The position numbers were made by a program, and so were the translations under genes. A model generated the notes under the pieces. The model was given only the letters and a program-made list of their open reading frames with translations, ran no database searches and was not told the DNA's origin. Positions 1 through 7,599 of a stretch of 60,475 bases of DNA are shown piece after piece. The DNA is from an uncultured Ruminococcus sp. (lineage in GTDB: Bacteria > Bacillota > Clostridia > Oscillospirales > Acutalibacteraceae): NCBI GenBank assembly GCA_902761375.1, contig CACWKB010000011.1:1-60475 (forward strand), in the 5' to 3' direction. Numbering within the stretch: position 1 is the first letter of the stretch; each line of letters begins with the position of its first letter.

Positions 1-103
1 ATGGATAATGATATAAAAGGTTATATTTCTATATGTTTTTTCTGATTTGGAATTAAGAATGATATTAAGAAAAAGAAACTGGATTTTTAGAGGTTGCCTA
101 AAC

Positions 104-1861
104 TTATTCAAAAAACATAGATATCGTTCGATCGACGATCCGTTCGACCGGGGTTCTGTTTTCGAGCGTTTCGGTCTGCTCTTCCGAGAGCCTGACCTGA
201 TCCGTGATGATGGCGTCCGCTTCGGATTGCAGAAAGCGTGTGATCTCCGAACCGTTGTTTACCGTCCAGACCATCACCTTCTTGTTCTGCTCATGGATAG
301 CCTCGATCGCTTCGTCCGTGGCTATCTCCTCCTCGACCGCAAAGTAATCAAATGGCATCTTCTCGAGCTTTCCGAACGAGAAAAAGGCTAAATAGCCGGT
401 CTGCATCTCGGGATAGTTCCTCTCGATGTAATCGAGCACGTTGAACTTGAGCGAGATCAGCACGGTCTGACCTTCCATGCCCATTTCCTTGATTATCCTC
501 ACAGCGTCGTCCGCCATTTGCAGGTCGGCGGTCTTGCCCTTTAGCTCGACGAACAGCATGATGTTGTCCCTGCACGCCTCAAGGGTCTCCTCAAGGGTGG
601 GTATCTGTTCGCCTGCAACGCGCAGGCTTTTGATCTCGGCGAGCGTCATGTCCGAGGGCTTGCTGTTTACGCCCGCGACGCGGTTGAAGGTGTCGTCGTG
701 GTTGACGATGTAATAGCCGTCCTTGGTGCGCTGGATGTCGATCTCCGCTCCGTCGGCTCCGAGTGCGATGGCTGCTTCGATCCCCTTGACGGTGTTCTCG
801 GGAGCCTCAACACCGCCGGCTCTGTGGGCGACGACCCCCGTGGTGATTTCGGGAGGATAGAGCTCGTCGAACATGAACGAGGTAATAAGCGCGTGAGCGG
901 CGAGCAGGAGCACCAAAAACACAGAGATCAAAATTATCACGGGATGATGCTTCCTCACCCTCGGGTAGTAGCTCCATTGCTCCTCCGAGGAGTACCTGCG
1001 GTACATAATGAGTAGCTTTATTATCATGAAGCTCGAGAACAAAAACTGCAGCACGACGAAAGCTATAGCCCCTAAGTCGGAGAAGAACACATTGAAAAAC
1101 ACGTTGAGCTGTTCATCCATCGGGATGTTATTCACTATTAACAGCGGAAGAAAAATGAAAACGACTAACGCCAGTATGTAGCAGATCACCATTCCGAGAA
1201 TGAAGCTCAGGATGTTGAATAAGAAGCTTTTCAGGTTTTTCAGGACGAGGATGCGCGAATCCTTGCTCGCCTGCTTCATGCTCTTGCCGTCGAGCAGCAC
1301 GCCCGGGAGCAAAAAGCAATAGAGCAGCAGTATCGCCAGAAAAACAAGCAGCAGCGCGACCAGCGCGTATCTCGTCAGCGGATTGGCGTCGATGACCGAG
1401 CGGATGAAGTTCGGGATGTAGAAGGACTGAGTCAGCGAGATCGAGAATCCGAGCCCGAGCAGAGGGGAGATGAGGGTGGCGTAAATGATCACGATCAGAC
1501 CTCTCGGGCAGGCGTAGTGCCTCATCGCCTTGAAGCCCTCGAGCACGCTTCGCCTGAGAGTCGGCTTTCTGCCATCGAGCATATCGCCGCAGAAAACGAT
1601 CAGCGCGTTGACCTCGACCGCGACATACAGAAGCACCAGATTCAGCACCAAGAAAATCAGCACATAGCCCTGCCAGCTTGTGAATACAAATGCGTAGTCT
1701 CCGCTGCTGACGCTGACCTTTCCCGCGCTGTCCAACAGCAGGTCGGACAGCGCCCCAAGCCCTTTTGTGCAGAGCACAAGGAGCAGCGACGTAACGATAT
1801 TGAAGAAAATAAGCTTTGGTACAGCCTGATTATAAGGAGCGATAATTTGCCTGAGTTTCAT
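104..1861 (-). CDS. Membrane-anchored glycerophosphodiester phosphodiesterase
   Basis: Predicted to hydrolyse glycerophosphodiesters to sn-glycerol-3-phosphate and an alcohol. The N-terminal ~340 residues hold several hydrophobic segments, as in the GDPD membrane domain family. The C-terminal ~240 residues are a GDPD TIM barrel: the motif HRAGGVEAPENT carries the catalytic His, followed by GADGAEIDIQRTKDG (metal-binding Glu/Asp) and VNHDDTFNR (second catalytic His). The start at 1861 is preferred because GAGG lies 9 bases upstream; GTG/ATG codons at 1870 and 1867 are too close to it. It is monocistronic, facing away from the next gene, with a good promoter just upstream. The membrane-plus-GDPD architecture is common in Firmicutes and may act on lipoteichoic acid or phospholipid breakdown products; the substrate is inferred. 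Confidence 0.9.
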   Translation of the reverse strand: MKLRQIIAPYNQAVPKLIFFNIVTSLLLVLCTKGLGALSDLLLDSAGKVSVSSGDYAFVFTSWQGYVLIFLVLNLVLLYVAVEVNALIVFCGDMLDGRKPTLRRSVLEGFKAMRHYACPRGLIVIIYATLISPLLGLGFSISLTQSFYIPNFIRSVIDANPLTRYALVALLLVFLAILLLYCFLLPGVLLDGKSMKQASKDSRILVLKNLKSFLFNILSFILGMVICYILALVVFIFLPLLIVNNIPMDEQLNVFFNVFFSDLGAIAFVVLQFLFSSFMIIKLLIMYRRYSSEEQWSYYPRVRKHHPVIILISVFLVLLLAAHALITSFMFDELYPPEITTGVVAHRAGGVEAPENTVKGIEAAIALGADGAEIDIQRTKDGYYIVNHDDTFNRVAGVNSKPSDMTLAEIKSLRVAGEQIPTLEETLEACRDNIMLFVELKGKTADLQMADDAVRIIKEMGMEGQTVLISLKFNVLDYIERNYPEMQTGYLAFFSFGKLEKMPFDYFAVEEEIATDEAIEAIHEQNKKVMVWTVNNGSEITRFLQSEADAIITDQVRLSEEQTETLENRTPVERIVDRTISMFFE

Positions 1862-1879
1862 CAGCATCACCTCATAATC

Positions 1880-1908
1880 ATTATATCATGCGACGCGTTT
1901 CGTTTCAA
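1880..1908 (-). promoter_or_regulatory. Promoter of the glycerophosphodiesterase gene
   Basis: On the minus strand TTGAAA (1908-1903) and TATAAT (1885-1880) are separated by 17 bases, close to the vegetative sigma-A consensus, and sit just before the ribosome-binding site. Confidence 0.65.
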
Positions 1909-2036
1909 TACCCTGTTTTTTGACAAAAAACCTTACGGCGCAGTCCGAAAACCCGGTGTATACAGCGCCGCATATAAAATATTGCAGATGATTACTGCTA
2001 ATAGCAAAAATACATATTAACAATCCGAAAATATTG

Positions 2037-2065
2037 TTGAAATTGTTCTCGCTTTGTGCTATACT
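2037..2065 (+). promoter_or_regulatory. Promoter of the PqqD-like / nucleotidyltransferase pair
   Basis: TTGAAA (2037-2042) and TATACT (2060-2065) with 17-base spacing, about 90 bases before the PqqD-like start codon. The transcript would begin with the hairpin at 2110-2136. Confidence 0.55.
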
Positions 2066-2109
2066 AAATAAGAATATACATGAATTAATTGATTCTTCTT
2101 AATACTATT

Positions 2110-2136
2110 GAAGGGCTGAATCAAACTCAGCCCTTC
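2110..2136 (+). other. Leader hairpin before the PqqD-like gene
   Basis: A perfect 10-bp stem (GAAGGGCTGA / TCAGCCCTTC) with a 7-base loop lies between the promoter and the ribosome-binding site (GGAG, ~2143). It has no U-run, so it is not a classical terminator. It could stabilise the mRNA or modulate its translation. Confidence 0.5.
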
Positions 2137-2153
2137 TTGCATGGAGAAAAGAT

Positions 2154-2414
2154 ATGAAGCTTAACAAAAACTTTATCAAGCATACGATGGACGGACAGAC
2201 CGTGCTTGTGCCGATCGAGAGCGCGCAGTTTCACGGGCTCGTTCAGGGCAATAACAGCGTCGGGGTCATTCTCGACTGCCTGCAAAACGACGTCACCGAG
2301 GAGCAGATCGTCGATGAACTGTGCGCGCGCTTTAGGGGTGACCGTGAGCTTATCCGTGCCGACGTCTTCGACGTAGTGGAAAAGCTGAAAAAGATCGGTG
2401 CGATCGATGAATAA
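2154..2414 (+). CDS. PqqD family protein (RiPP-recognition-like domain)
   Basis: This 86-residue protein is a single PqqD-like winged-helix domain: an N-terminal beta hairpin (residues 8-25), a helix with GNNSVGVILDCL, then the TEEQIVDELCARF helix and an acidic ADVFDVVEKLKKIGAI end. PqqD-type domains bind leader peptides of ribosomally made peptides and deliver them to modifying enzymes, but many Firmicutes carry stand-alone copies of unknown role. The stop codon overlaps the start of the nucleotidyltransferase by 8 bases, so the two are probably translationally coupled. No radical SAM enzyme, leader peptidase or precursor peptide is visible nearby. The family call is firm; the role is open. 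Confidence 0.85.
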   Translation: MKLNKNFIKHTMDGQTVLVPIESAQFHGLVQGNNSVGVILDCLQNDVTEEQIVDELCARFRGDRELIRADVFDVVEKLKKIGAIDE

Positions 2415-3558
2415 GCCGACCAAAGCAATGCCTGCGCCCGAAATATCGGCGGCGGCTCACGACCTGATATACCTGATATCCTGCGCGCTCAACGATACGG
2501 CTCCCGACAAGGCGCGCTGCGAAGCTATGGATTTGGATAAGGTCTTTGCCGCGGCAAGGTTACATAATCTGGCGTCCTGCGCAGCCTCTGCGCTTGAAAG
2601 GGCGGTCGAGCTGCCGCGTCCCTTCGATCAGGCAAAGAAAAAGGCTATCCGCAAGCTGTCCCTCTTTGAGATCGAGCGCGCTGTGATATTCCGCGAGCTT
2701 GAAAAAGCCGGCATTTGGTATCTTCCGCTCAAGGGCATAATCCTCGGAGCCTATTATCCGAGATCCGCGATGCGCGAGATGAGCGACAACGATATACTCT
2801 GCGACCCCGACAGGATGGACGATCTCAAGGAGATAATGGAGCGCCACGGCTATAAGTGCGACCATTTCGGCAAGTATAATCACGATGTCTATTCAAAGCC
2901 GCCCACACTTGAATTTGAGCTGCACCACTCGCTTTTTGCAGATGATTATTCCCCTAAGGTCTATTCGTATTTTCTGAATATCAAGGACAGGCTCATCCGC
3001 AAAAGCGACTTTGAATACAGTATGACAGACGAGGATTTTTATCTGTTTCTGCTTGCCCATATGCATAAGCATTTTATCAATTGCGGAACAGGCATCCGTT
3101 CGCTTGCCGATCTGTATGTATATCTGCGCAGGGACGGCGATTCCCTCGACCGCGCTTATATTGACCCTGTGCTCGAAAAGCTCGGACTTGCAGACTTCGA
3201 GCGCAGCGCGAGGTCGCTTGCCTTCAAGACCTTTGAGCAGCAGCCGCTTGACGAGAATGAGAAAAAAGAGCTCTGTTATCTGATATTCTCGGGAAGCTAC
3301 GGCACAAACGAAAATCTTGAATACAACAATTTGTCCAGAAGACTGAACGGCGACGACAGCAAAAGTTCAAAGCGCGACTATTATATAAGGCGGATATTCA
3401 TCCGGGGAGAAGATCTTGAGCGCAATTATCCCTTTTTCGCCCGTCACCGCATTTTGTATCCCGCGCTGTTTGTCTACAGGCTGTTCAAAGCGGCGTTCAT
3501 AAAACCCGCTTCAATACTCGCCGAGCGCCGAAAGGTGGAAAGCTTTCACCTGCGCTGA
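2407..3558 (+). CDS. Nucleotidyltransferase family protein (NTP_transf_5-like)
   Basis: A 383-residue protein resembling the NTP_transf_5 group of minimal nucleotidyltransferases. Around residues 100-135 it reads YLPLKGIILGAYYP, then REMSDNDILCDPDRMDDL, the expected short acidic metal-binding motif following an 'LKG' strand. A later FELHHSLF segment also fits the family. The ATG at 2407 overlaps the PqqD-like stop; a GTG at 2398 is the alternative. Members of this family are found in some lasso-peptide and capsule clusters, where they modify a peptide or small molecule. Pairing with PqqD suggests a peptide substrate, but this is inference. It ends at a bidirectional terminator. Confidence 0.75.
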   Translation: MNKPTKAMPAPEISAAAHDLIYLISCALNDTAPDKARCEAMDLDKVFAAARLHNLASCAASALERAVELPRPFDQAKKKAIRKLSLFEIERAVIFRELEKAGIWYLPLKGIILGAYYPRSAMREMSDNDILCDPDRMDDLKEIMERHGYKCDHFGKYNHDVYSKPPTLEFELHHSLFADDYSPKVYSYFLNIKDRLIRKSDFEYSMTDEDFYLFLLAHMHKHFINCGTGIRSLADLYVYLRRDGDSLDRAYIDPVLEKLGLADFERSARSLAFKTFEQQPLDENEKKELCYLIFSGSYGTNENLEYNNLSRRLNGDDSKSSKRDYYIRRIFIRGEDLERNYPFFARHRILYPALFVYRLFKAAFIKPASILAERRKVESFHLR

Positions 3559-3592
3559 CCGATATTTTAAAATATAATTCTATATTAGAAAA

Positions 3593-3630
3593 AACCGCCG
3601 CGGCTTATCATGTCGCGGCGGTTTGTATTT
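3593..3630. terminator. Bidirectional terminator between nucleotidyltransferase and fbp
   Basis: A 10-bp stem (AACCGCCGCG / CGCGGCGGTT, 3593-3602 with 3614-3623) is flanked by A residues on the left and T residues on the right. It serves the two convergent genes. Confidence 0.8.
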
Positions 3631-3646
3631 ATGATAAACTGAATTA

Positions 3647-5551
3647 TTATTCCTTCGGAGTGATCACGCCCTCGCGGTACAGCTCCAGCAGGCGGCACAG
3701 GTCGGCGATCTCGTTTTGCAGGGCTTCGCCGTTGTCGGTGGCGTAGACCATGACGCGGCGGGTCTCGGTCTCGACGATCTCGGAGCCCGAGTGAATGTCG
3801 AGGTTGAGCCTGAGCGCCTGCTCCTTGCTCTCAAACGGCTGGTGAGCCTTGAGCCTCAGCCCGTGAGAGTTGTAGATCAGCGTGTAGCCCGCGATACCGG
3901 TTTTGGCGTGGTAATTGCGGCAGAAGCCGCCGTCGATGACGAGCAGCTTGCCCTCGGCGCGTATCGGCAGCTCGCCCTTGACGGTCTGCACGGGAGTGTG
4001 ACCGTTGATTATGTGGGCGGTGTCGGGGTCGAGCCCGAACTCGCGCAGTATCATTTCGCAGGTCTCCCTTTGATAATAGAAGCGGTAATAGGGATTCTTC
4101 TCCTCGTGAAGCGCCCTTTTGTCGTTGATGTATGCGTGCTCGAACCGCTTGGTCTTTCTGCCGTTGAGCGGAGAGCATTCGCCGCAGCAGAGGTACCACA
4201 TCAGATCAAGCTCATGCCTGTCCTTGCGGCGGCGGTAAAACGCGCCGCGCGCGGCTTTCTCGGCGAAATCAAACAGAGCCCTTCCGCTGTAGGTGTTACC
4301 GAACAAGCGCACCTGCGCAAGCGCGCCGTTTTCGTCGAGCGGAACGCAGCCGTGATACAGCAGATTGCCGTTGAAAACGCGGTACATGCTGCCGTTGTCA
4401 TACAGGAACGCCGTGTGCTTTTGAAGCTTTGCGCTGCCTCTGAAGGACGCCGTGAGAGAGTCGATAATTTCGCGCTCGCCGTCCGTAAGCTCGTAGGGAG
4501 CGTTTTGGTCGACGGTAGGGAAGAGAGTCTCGTTGAGCTCATATTCTACACCGTCGATATTGATCGTATGATTTTCGCGGTCGATCCTGCCGAGCAGCAG
4601 CCGGTCGTCCATATCGAAATCCGGGTTGCGCATGATCAGCTGACCCTCAAGCTTGAACTGCAGCGCGGTAACAGCCGCCAGCGCAGCCTCCATCGGCGGT
4701 CGGTCGGGGTAGAGAGGCTCCGCGAACAGCGTCAGCGCTCTCAGGCTGATGCCGTATCCGCTTTCGAGTGTGCGCTCGGTGTGGTAATAAAGGCAGTTCC
4801 TGACTACAGCCGCGGCGCAGACCTCGCTGCCGCACGCCGCGCCCATCCAGAGAATGTCGTGGTTGCCCCATTCGATGTCGAGCGAATGATGCTCGGAGAG
4901 CAGGTCGAGTATCTTCTCGGCGGCGTCGCCCCTGTCAAAGATATCGCCCACGATATGGAGCCTGTCGACCGCGAGCCTCTTGATCAGCCCCGCAAGCGAG
5001 ATCACAAAGTCGTCCGCGTCAAGGCTGATGACCGTATCTAAAATGCTCGCATGGTAGAGCACCTGATTGTTGTCCTCGTCCTTCTGCGCGTGGAGCAGCT
5101 CGTCGATGATGTAGGCGTAGTCGGGCGGCATTGCCTTTCTGACCTTGGAGCGCGTGTACTTTGAGGACAGCGTGCGCGCGATCTCGAGCATGCGCTCAAG
5201 CGTCCGGCGGTACCATTCGAGAGTAGCGGCGTTTTCGCGCTTGATCATCCTCAGCTTATCGGAGGGATAGTAGATCAGCGTGCAAAGCTCCTTAATCTCC
5301 TCATGGGGCAGCACGTTTGAGTAGAGCAGCTCGACCTTCTCGCGGATGACCCCCGAGCAGTTGTTCAGAATATGGCAGAACGCCTCGTATTCGCCGTGCA
5401 GGTCGCTCATAAAATGCTCGGTGCCCTTCGGCAGGTTCAGGATCGCGTTGAGGTTGATGATCTCGCGCGTGACCGACCTCGCCGAGGGGTATTTTTCCGC
5501 AAGCAGGCGAAGATATTTCTCATCCCTTGTGTTTGTGATACCGACAGCCAT
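3647..5551 (-). CDS. fbp: Fructose-1,6-bisphosphatase class III
   Basis: Hydrolyses fructose-1,6-bisphosphate to fructose-6-phosphate for gluconeogenesis. The 634-residue length and metallophosphatase motifs match the Firmicutes class III family: HFMSDLHGEYEAF near residue 48, then VGDIFDRGDAAEKIL and WGNHDILWMGA, and INGHTPV plus VIDGGF near the C-terminus. The ATG at 5551 is chosen over the TTG one codon upstream because a strong GGAGG lies at the right distance. It is monocistronic with its own promoter and is divergent from the cotJ operon. Confidence 0.97.
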   Translation of the reverse strand: MAVGITNTRDEKYLRLLAEKYPSARSVTREIINLNAILNLPKGTEHFMSDLHGEYEAFCHILNNCSGVIREKVELLYSNVLPHEEIKELCTLIYYPSDKLRMIKRENAATLEWYRRTLERMLEIARTLSSKYTRSKVRKAMPPDYAYIIDELLHAQKDEDNNQVLYHASILDTVISLDADDFVISLAGLIKRLAVDRLHIVGDIFDRGDAAEKILDLLSEHHSLDIEWGNHDILWMGAACGSEVCAAAVVRNCLYYHTERTLESGYGISLRALTLFAEPLYPDRPPMEAALAAVTALQFKLEGQLIMRNPDFDMDDRLLLGRIDRENHTINIDGVEYELNETLFPTVDQNAPYELTDGEREIIDSLTASFRGSAKLQKHTAFLYDNGSMYRVFNGNLLYHGCVPLDENGALAQVRLFGNTYSGRALFDFAEKAARGAFYRRRKDRHELDLMWYLCCGECSPLNGRKTKRFEHAYINDKRALHEEKNPYYRFYYQRETCEMILREFGLDPDTAHIINGHTPVQTVKGELPIRAEGKLLVIDGGFCRNYHAKTGIAGYTLIYNSHGLRLKAHQPFESKEQALRLNLDIHSGSEIVETETRRVMVYATDNGEALQNEIADLCRLLELYREGVITPKE

Positions 5552-5572
5552 CAAAATCCCTCCTTTTCTCTT

Positions 5573-5601
5573 ATTTTACCAGATAATAAGCCGATTGTAA
5601 A
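5573..5601 (-). promoter_or_regulatory. Promoter of fbp
   Basis: TTTACA (5601-5596) and TAAAAT (5578-5573) on the minus strand, 17 bases apart, directly upstream of the fbp ribosome-binding site. Confidence 0.55.
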
Positions 5602-5684
5602 TAATAATCATCATCGGTTATTCACGCCATTGTTTTTGCGTCATATCCTGTAATGAGCGCAGCTCACAGAAAGGAGAATATGAA

Positions 5685-5885
5685 TTGTCAGCAAAGAGTA
5701 TGGCGCAGGAGTATTACGGGCTGTCCGAGCTGCCCGAGAATACTGTCTACGCAATGGCATATGTGCCGTTTCAGCAGGAGAAATCCTCGCTGTACGCTCC
5801 GGACAGGGGCTTTATGGCAGGCACGATGTATCCCGACCTGAACAAGCCGTTCTGCGGCGCGAAATGCGGTGATCCCGATGACTGA
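5685..5885 (+). CDS. cotJA: Spore coat associated protein CotJA
   Basis: A 66-residue CotJA-family protein. The segment LPENTVYAMAYVPFQ and the tail YPDLNKPFCGAKC are characteristic of the family. Translation probably starts at TTG 5685, with AAGGAG 8 bases upstream; an ATG at 5680 is in a different frame and reads an unrelated short ORF. It is first in the cotJABC operon, expressed in the mother cell during sporulation and incorporated in the inner spore coat. No convincing SigE promoter could be picked out by eye in 5555-5684. Confidence 0.88.
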   Translation: MSAKSMAQEYYGLSELPENTVYAMAYVPFQQEKSSLYAPDRGFMAGTMYPDLNKPFCGAKCGDPDD

Positions 5886-6132
5886 CCGCGAAGCGCTGCT
5901 CAAAAAGATAAGCACCTATCAGTTCGCGGTGCTGGACATGCAGATATACCTCGATACCCATCCGGGCGACGCCGAGACTCTCGAGAGCATAGGCGTGTTC
6001 AAGCGTAAGCTCGCGCCGCTGGTCGAGCAGTATGAGAAGAAGTACGGCCCTCTCACAAAGAACGCGAACGAGGGAAACAACTGGAGATGGATCAAGGCTC
6101 CCTGGCCTTGGGAATGCGAGGAGGACGCCTGA
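5878..6132 (+). CDS. cotJB: Spore coat protein CotJB
   Basis: An 84-residue CotJB-family protein, recognisable from YQFAVLDMQIYLDTHP and the C-terminal WRWIKAPWPWE motif. The ATG at 5878 overlaps the cotJA stop by 8 bases and has GGTGA about 5 bases upstream; GTG at 5869 is an alternative. The stop overlaps the cotJC start (TGATG), which indicates translational coupling. Confidence 0.9.
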   Translation: MTDREALLKKISTYQFAVLDMQIYLDTHPGDAETLESIGVFKRKLAPLVEQYEKKYGPLTKNANEGNNWRWIKAPWPWECEEDA

Positions 6133-6749
6133 TGTTTTCGTATCAAAAAAAGCTTCAATACCCCATCAATATCAAAACCCCTAATCCAAAGCTCGCAAAG
6201 GTGATAATTTCTCAGTATGGAGGTCCCGACGGAGAGCTCGGGGCGTCGCTGCGCTATCTCAGCCAGCGTTTTACGATGCCGACGCCTGAGCTGAAGGGTA
6301 CGCTGACCGATATCGGCACTGAGGAGCTGAACCACCTCGAGATGATCGGCGCGATAGTTTATCAGCTCACAAGGAACCTCTCGATCGACGAGATCAAGGC
6401 GGGCGGCTTTGACGATTATTTCGTAGACCACACCACCGGCATATATCCCCAGGCGGCAGGCGGCAGCCCGTGGACGGCGGCATATATCCAGAGCAAGGGC
6501 GACCCGATAACCGACCTTCACGAGGACATGGCGGCGGAGCAGAAGGCCCGAACGACCTACGACAACATCCTCCGCCTCTGCGATGACTACGACGTGCGCG
6601 ACGCTATACGCTTCCTGCGGGAGCGCGAGGTCGTCCACTATCAGCGCTTCGGCGAGAACCTTCGTCTGCTGACCGACAAGCTGAACGAAAAGAACTTCTA
6701 CGCGTTCAACCCGTCGTTTGACAAAAAATGCTTCGATAAGGGCGAATGA
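6132..6749 (+). CDS. cotJC: Manganese catalase family spore protein CotJC
   Basis: A 205-residue ferritin-like protein of the manganese catalase family. Helical segments carry the metal-binding Glu/His residues: GELGASLRYLSQRF, TEELNHLEMIGAI and a later REREVVHYQRFGENL. The N-terminus MFSYQKKLQYPINIK is typical of CotJC. In spore formers it is a coat component, possibly with catalase activity. It is the last gene of cotJABC and is followed by a strong terminator shared with the convergent SpoIID-like gene. Confidence 0.93.
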   Translation: MFSYQKKLQYPINIKTPNPKLAKVIISQYGGPDGELGASLRYLSQRFTMPTPELKGTLTDIGTEELNHLEMIGAIVYQLTRNLSIDEIKAGGFDDYFVDHTTGIYPQAAGGSPWTAAYIQSKGDPITDLHEDMAAEQKARTTYDNILRLCDDYDVRDAIRFLREREVVHYQRFGENLRLLTDKLNEKNFYAFNPSFDKKCFDKGE

Positions 6750-6791
6750 TTGGCAGAAATCTAAATATTCCCTGACATTTTTACCATGAAA

Positions 6792-6825
6792 AAACCGCGC
6801 AGTCACCAAGGCTGCGCGGTTTTCC
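6792..6825. terminator. Bidirectional terminator after cotJC
   Basis: An 11-bp stem AAACCGCGCAG / CTGCGCGGTTT (6792-6802 with 6812-6822), with A-run and T-run flanks. Confidence 0.85.
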
Positions 6826-6832
6826 GTTATAT

Positions 6833-7408
6833 TCAGTCTGTTTCGCACCCGGGAAGATACCATTTCAGCGCCTGCCGAGCGGTCATGCCTTGCCTGCAAA
6901 GCTCGTTAAGCCCGTTCAGACTGACTCCGACGCAGCGTGAATCCGGGTCATATCCCGCTGAAAAGCAGTCCCACGGAGAGGCGACGGGGAAAAGGTAGGG
7001 GTATTTTTCATCAGAGAAGGTTTGTCCGTTTGAGCATAAAAGGCAGGGGACAGGGCGAGGTTTGCCGTCAAATGTCAGCTTTATTTCCTTAGAAGAATCA
7101 TAAATGCTGCAAACCCTATTGTATAATTCTTTGTCGGAATTATTGCCGTCTGAGGACAACGAGCCGACGCTAAAATTGCATTCGGCTATCGCAAGCACCG
7201 CCCTGATCGCCTCATCGCAGAAGCTGCTTTCGCACAGCGATGCCGCCTCGGCGCAGACCGCTTGTCTTTTGTCAGCGGACGCGCTGTCCTGGGTGCCGAC
7301 AGTGTATGATACCGCCTCCTTGTCCTTTGAGCCTATGCCGACAAGCACCGCGGGCAGCGCCGCCATCACCGCCAGCAGTACGGAAACCGCTGCGATTTTT
7401 CCCTTCAT
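6833..7408 (-). CDS. Short SpoIID-like (amidase-enhancer domain) protein
   Basis: A 191-residue exported protein: N-terminal hydrophobic segment (residues ~2-22) followed by a shrunken SpoIID-like domain. CDEAIRAVLAIAE resembles the SpoIID helix EALKAQAVAAR. PVPCLLCSNGQT and LFPVASPWDC match the 'SSNGKT' and 'PYL-SVDSPWD' region, and the C-terminal GMTARQALKWYLPG matches 'GKTYREILKHYYPG'. SpoIID proteins are lytic transglycosylases that thin septal peptidoglycan during engulfment and are ~300 residues or longer. This one is much shorter, and the Lys of the helix motif is Arg, so activity is uncertain. The start at 7408 (MKGKIAAV) follows a GAGG; the longer frame to 7489 is unlikely. Confidence 0.55.
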   Translation of the reverse strand: MKGKIAAVSVLLAVMAALPAVLVGIGSKDKEAVSYTVGTQDSASADKRQAVCAEAASLCESSFCDEAIRAVLAIAECNFSVGSLSSDGNNSDKELYNRVCSIYDSSKEIKLTFDGKPRPVPCLLCSNGQTFSDEKYPYLFPVASPWDCFSAGYDPDSRCVGVSLNGLNELCRQGMTARQALKWYLPGCETD

Positions 7409-7476
7409 TTGCCTCATCCTCTCATTATGTATAGAAAATACCTCGATATCTTTTTTCAAATTGTAGCACATTTTTC

Positions 7477-7505
7477 TTGACAATATCATCGTATTGTCTT
7501 AAAAT
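7477..7505 (+). promoter_or_regulatory. Promoter with overlapping 20-bp palindrome, membrane protein gene
   Basis: TTGACA (7477-7482) and TAAAAT (7500-7505) with 17-base spacing. An inverted repeat GACAATA-n6-TATTGTC (7479-7498) covers the end of the -35 and nearly all of the spacer, the typical place for a repressor operator. The region is divergent with the SpoIID-like gene. Confidence 0.6.
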
Positions 7506-7599
7506 ATAGTATGTACGCAAATCAGAAATCATTACTGCCGATATCGGTTTCCGTGCGAAAGCGGTATGGTTTTGCGATTCCAAAAGAACGGAGAATAAT

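Noticed and set aside
3716..5041. Long plus-strand ORF (441 codons) opposite fbp
   Set aside because: Mirror of a real, fully motif-supported class III FBPase on the other strand; low-complexity Val/Glu/Arg composition and no ribosome-binding site.
5641..5684. SigE-type sporulation promoter before cotJA
   Set aside because: TCATATC is present but the -10 candidate is poor and would overlap the ribosome-binding site.
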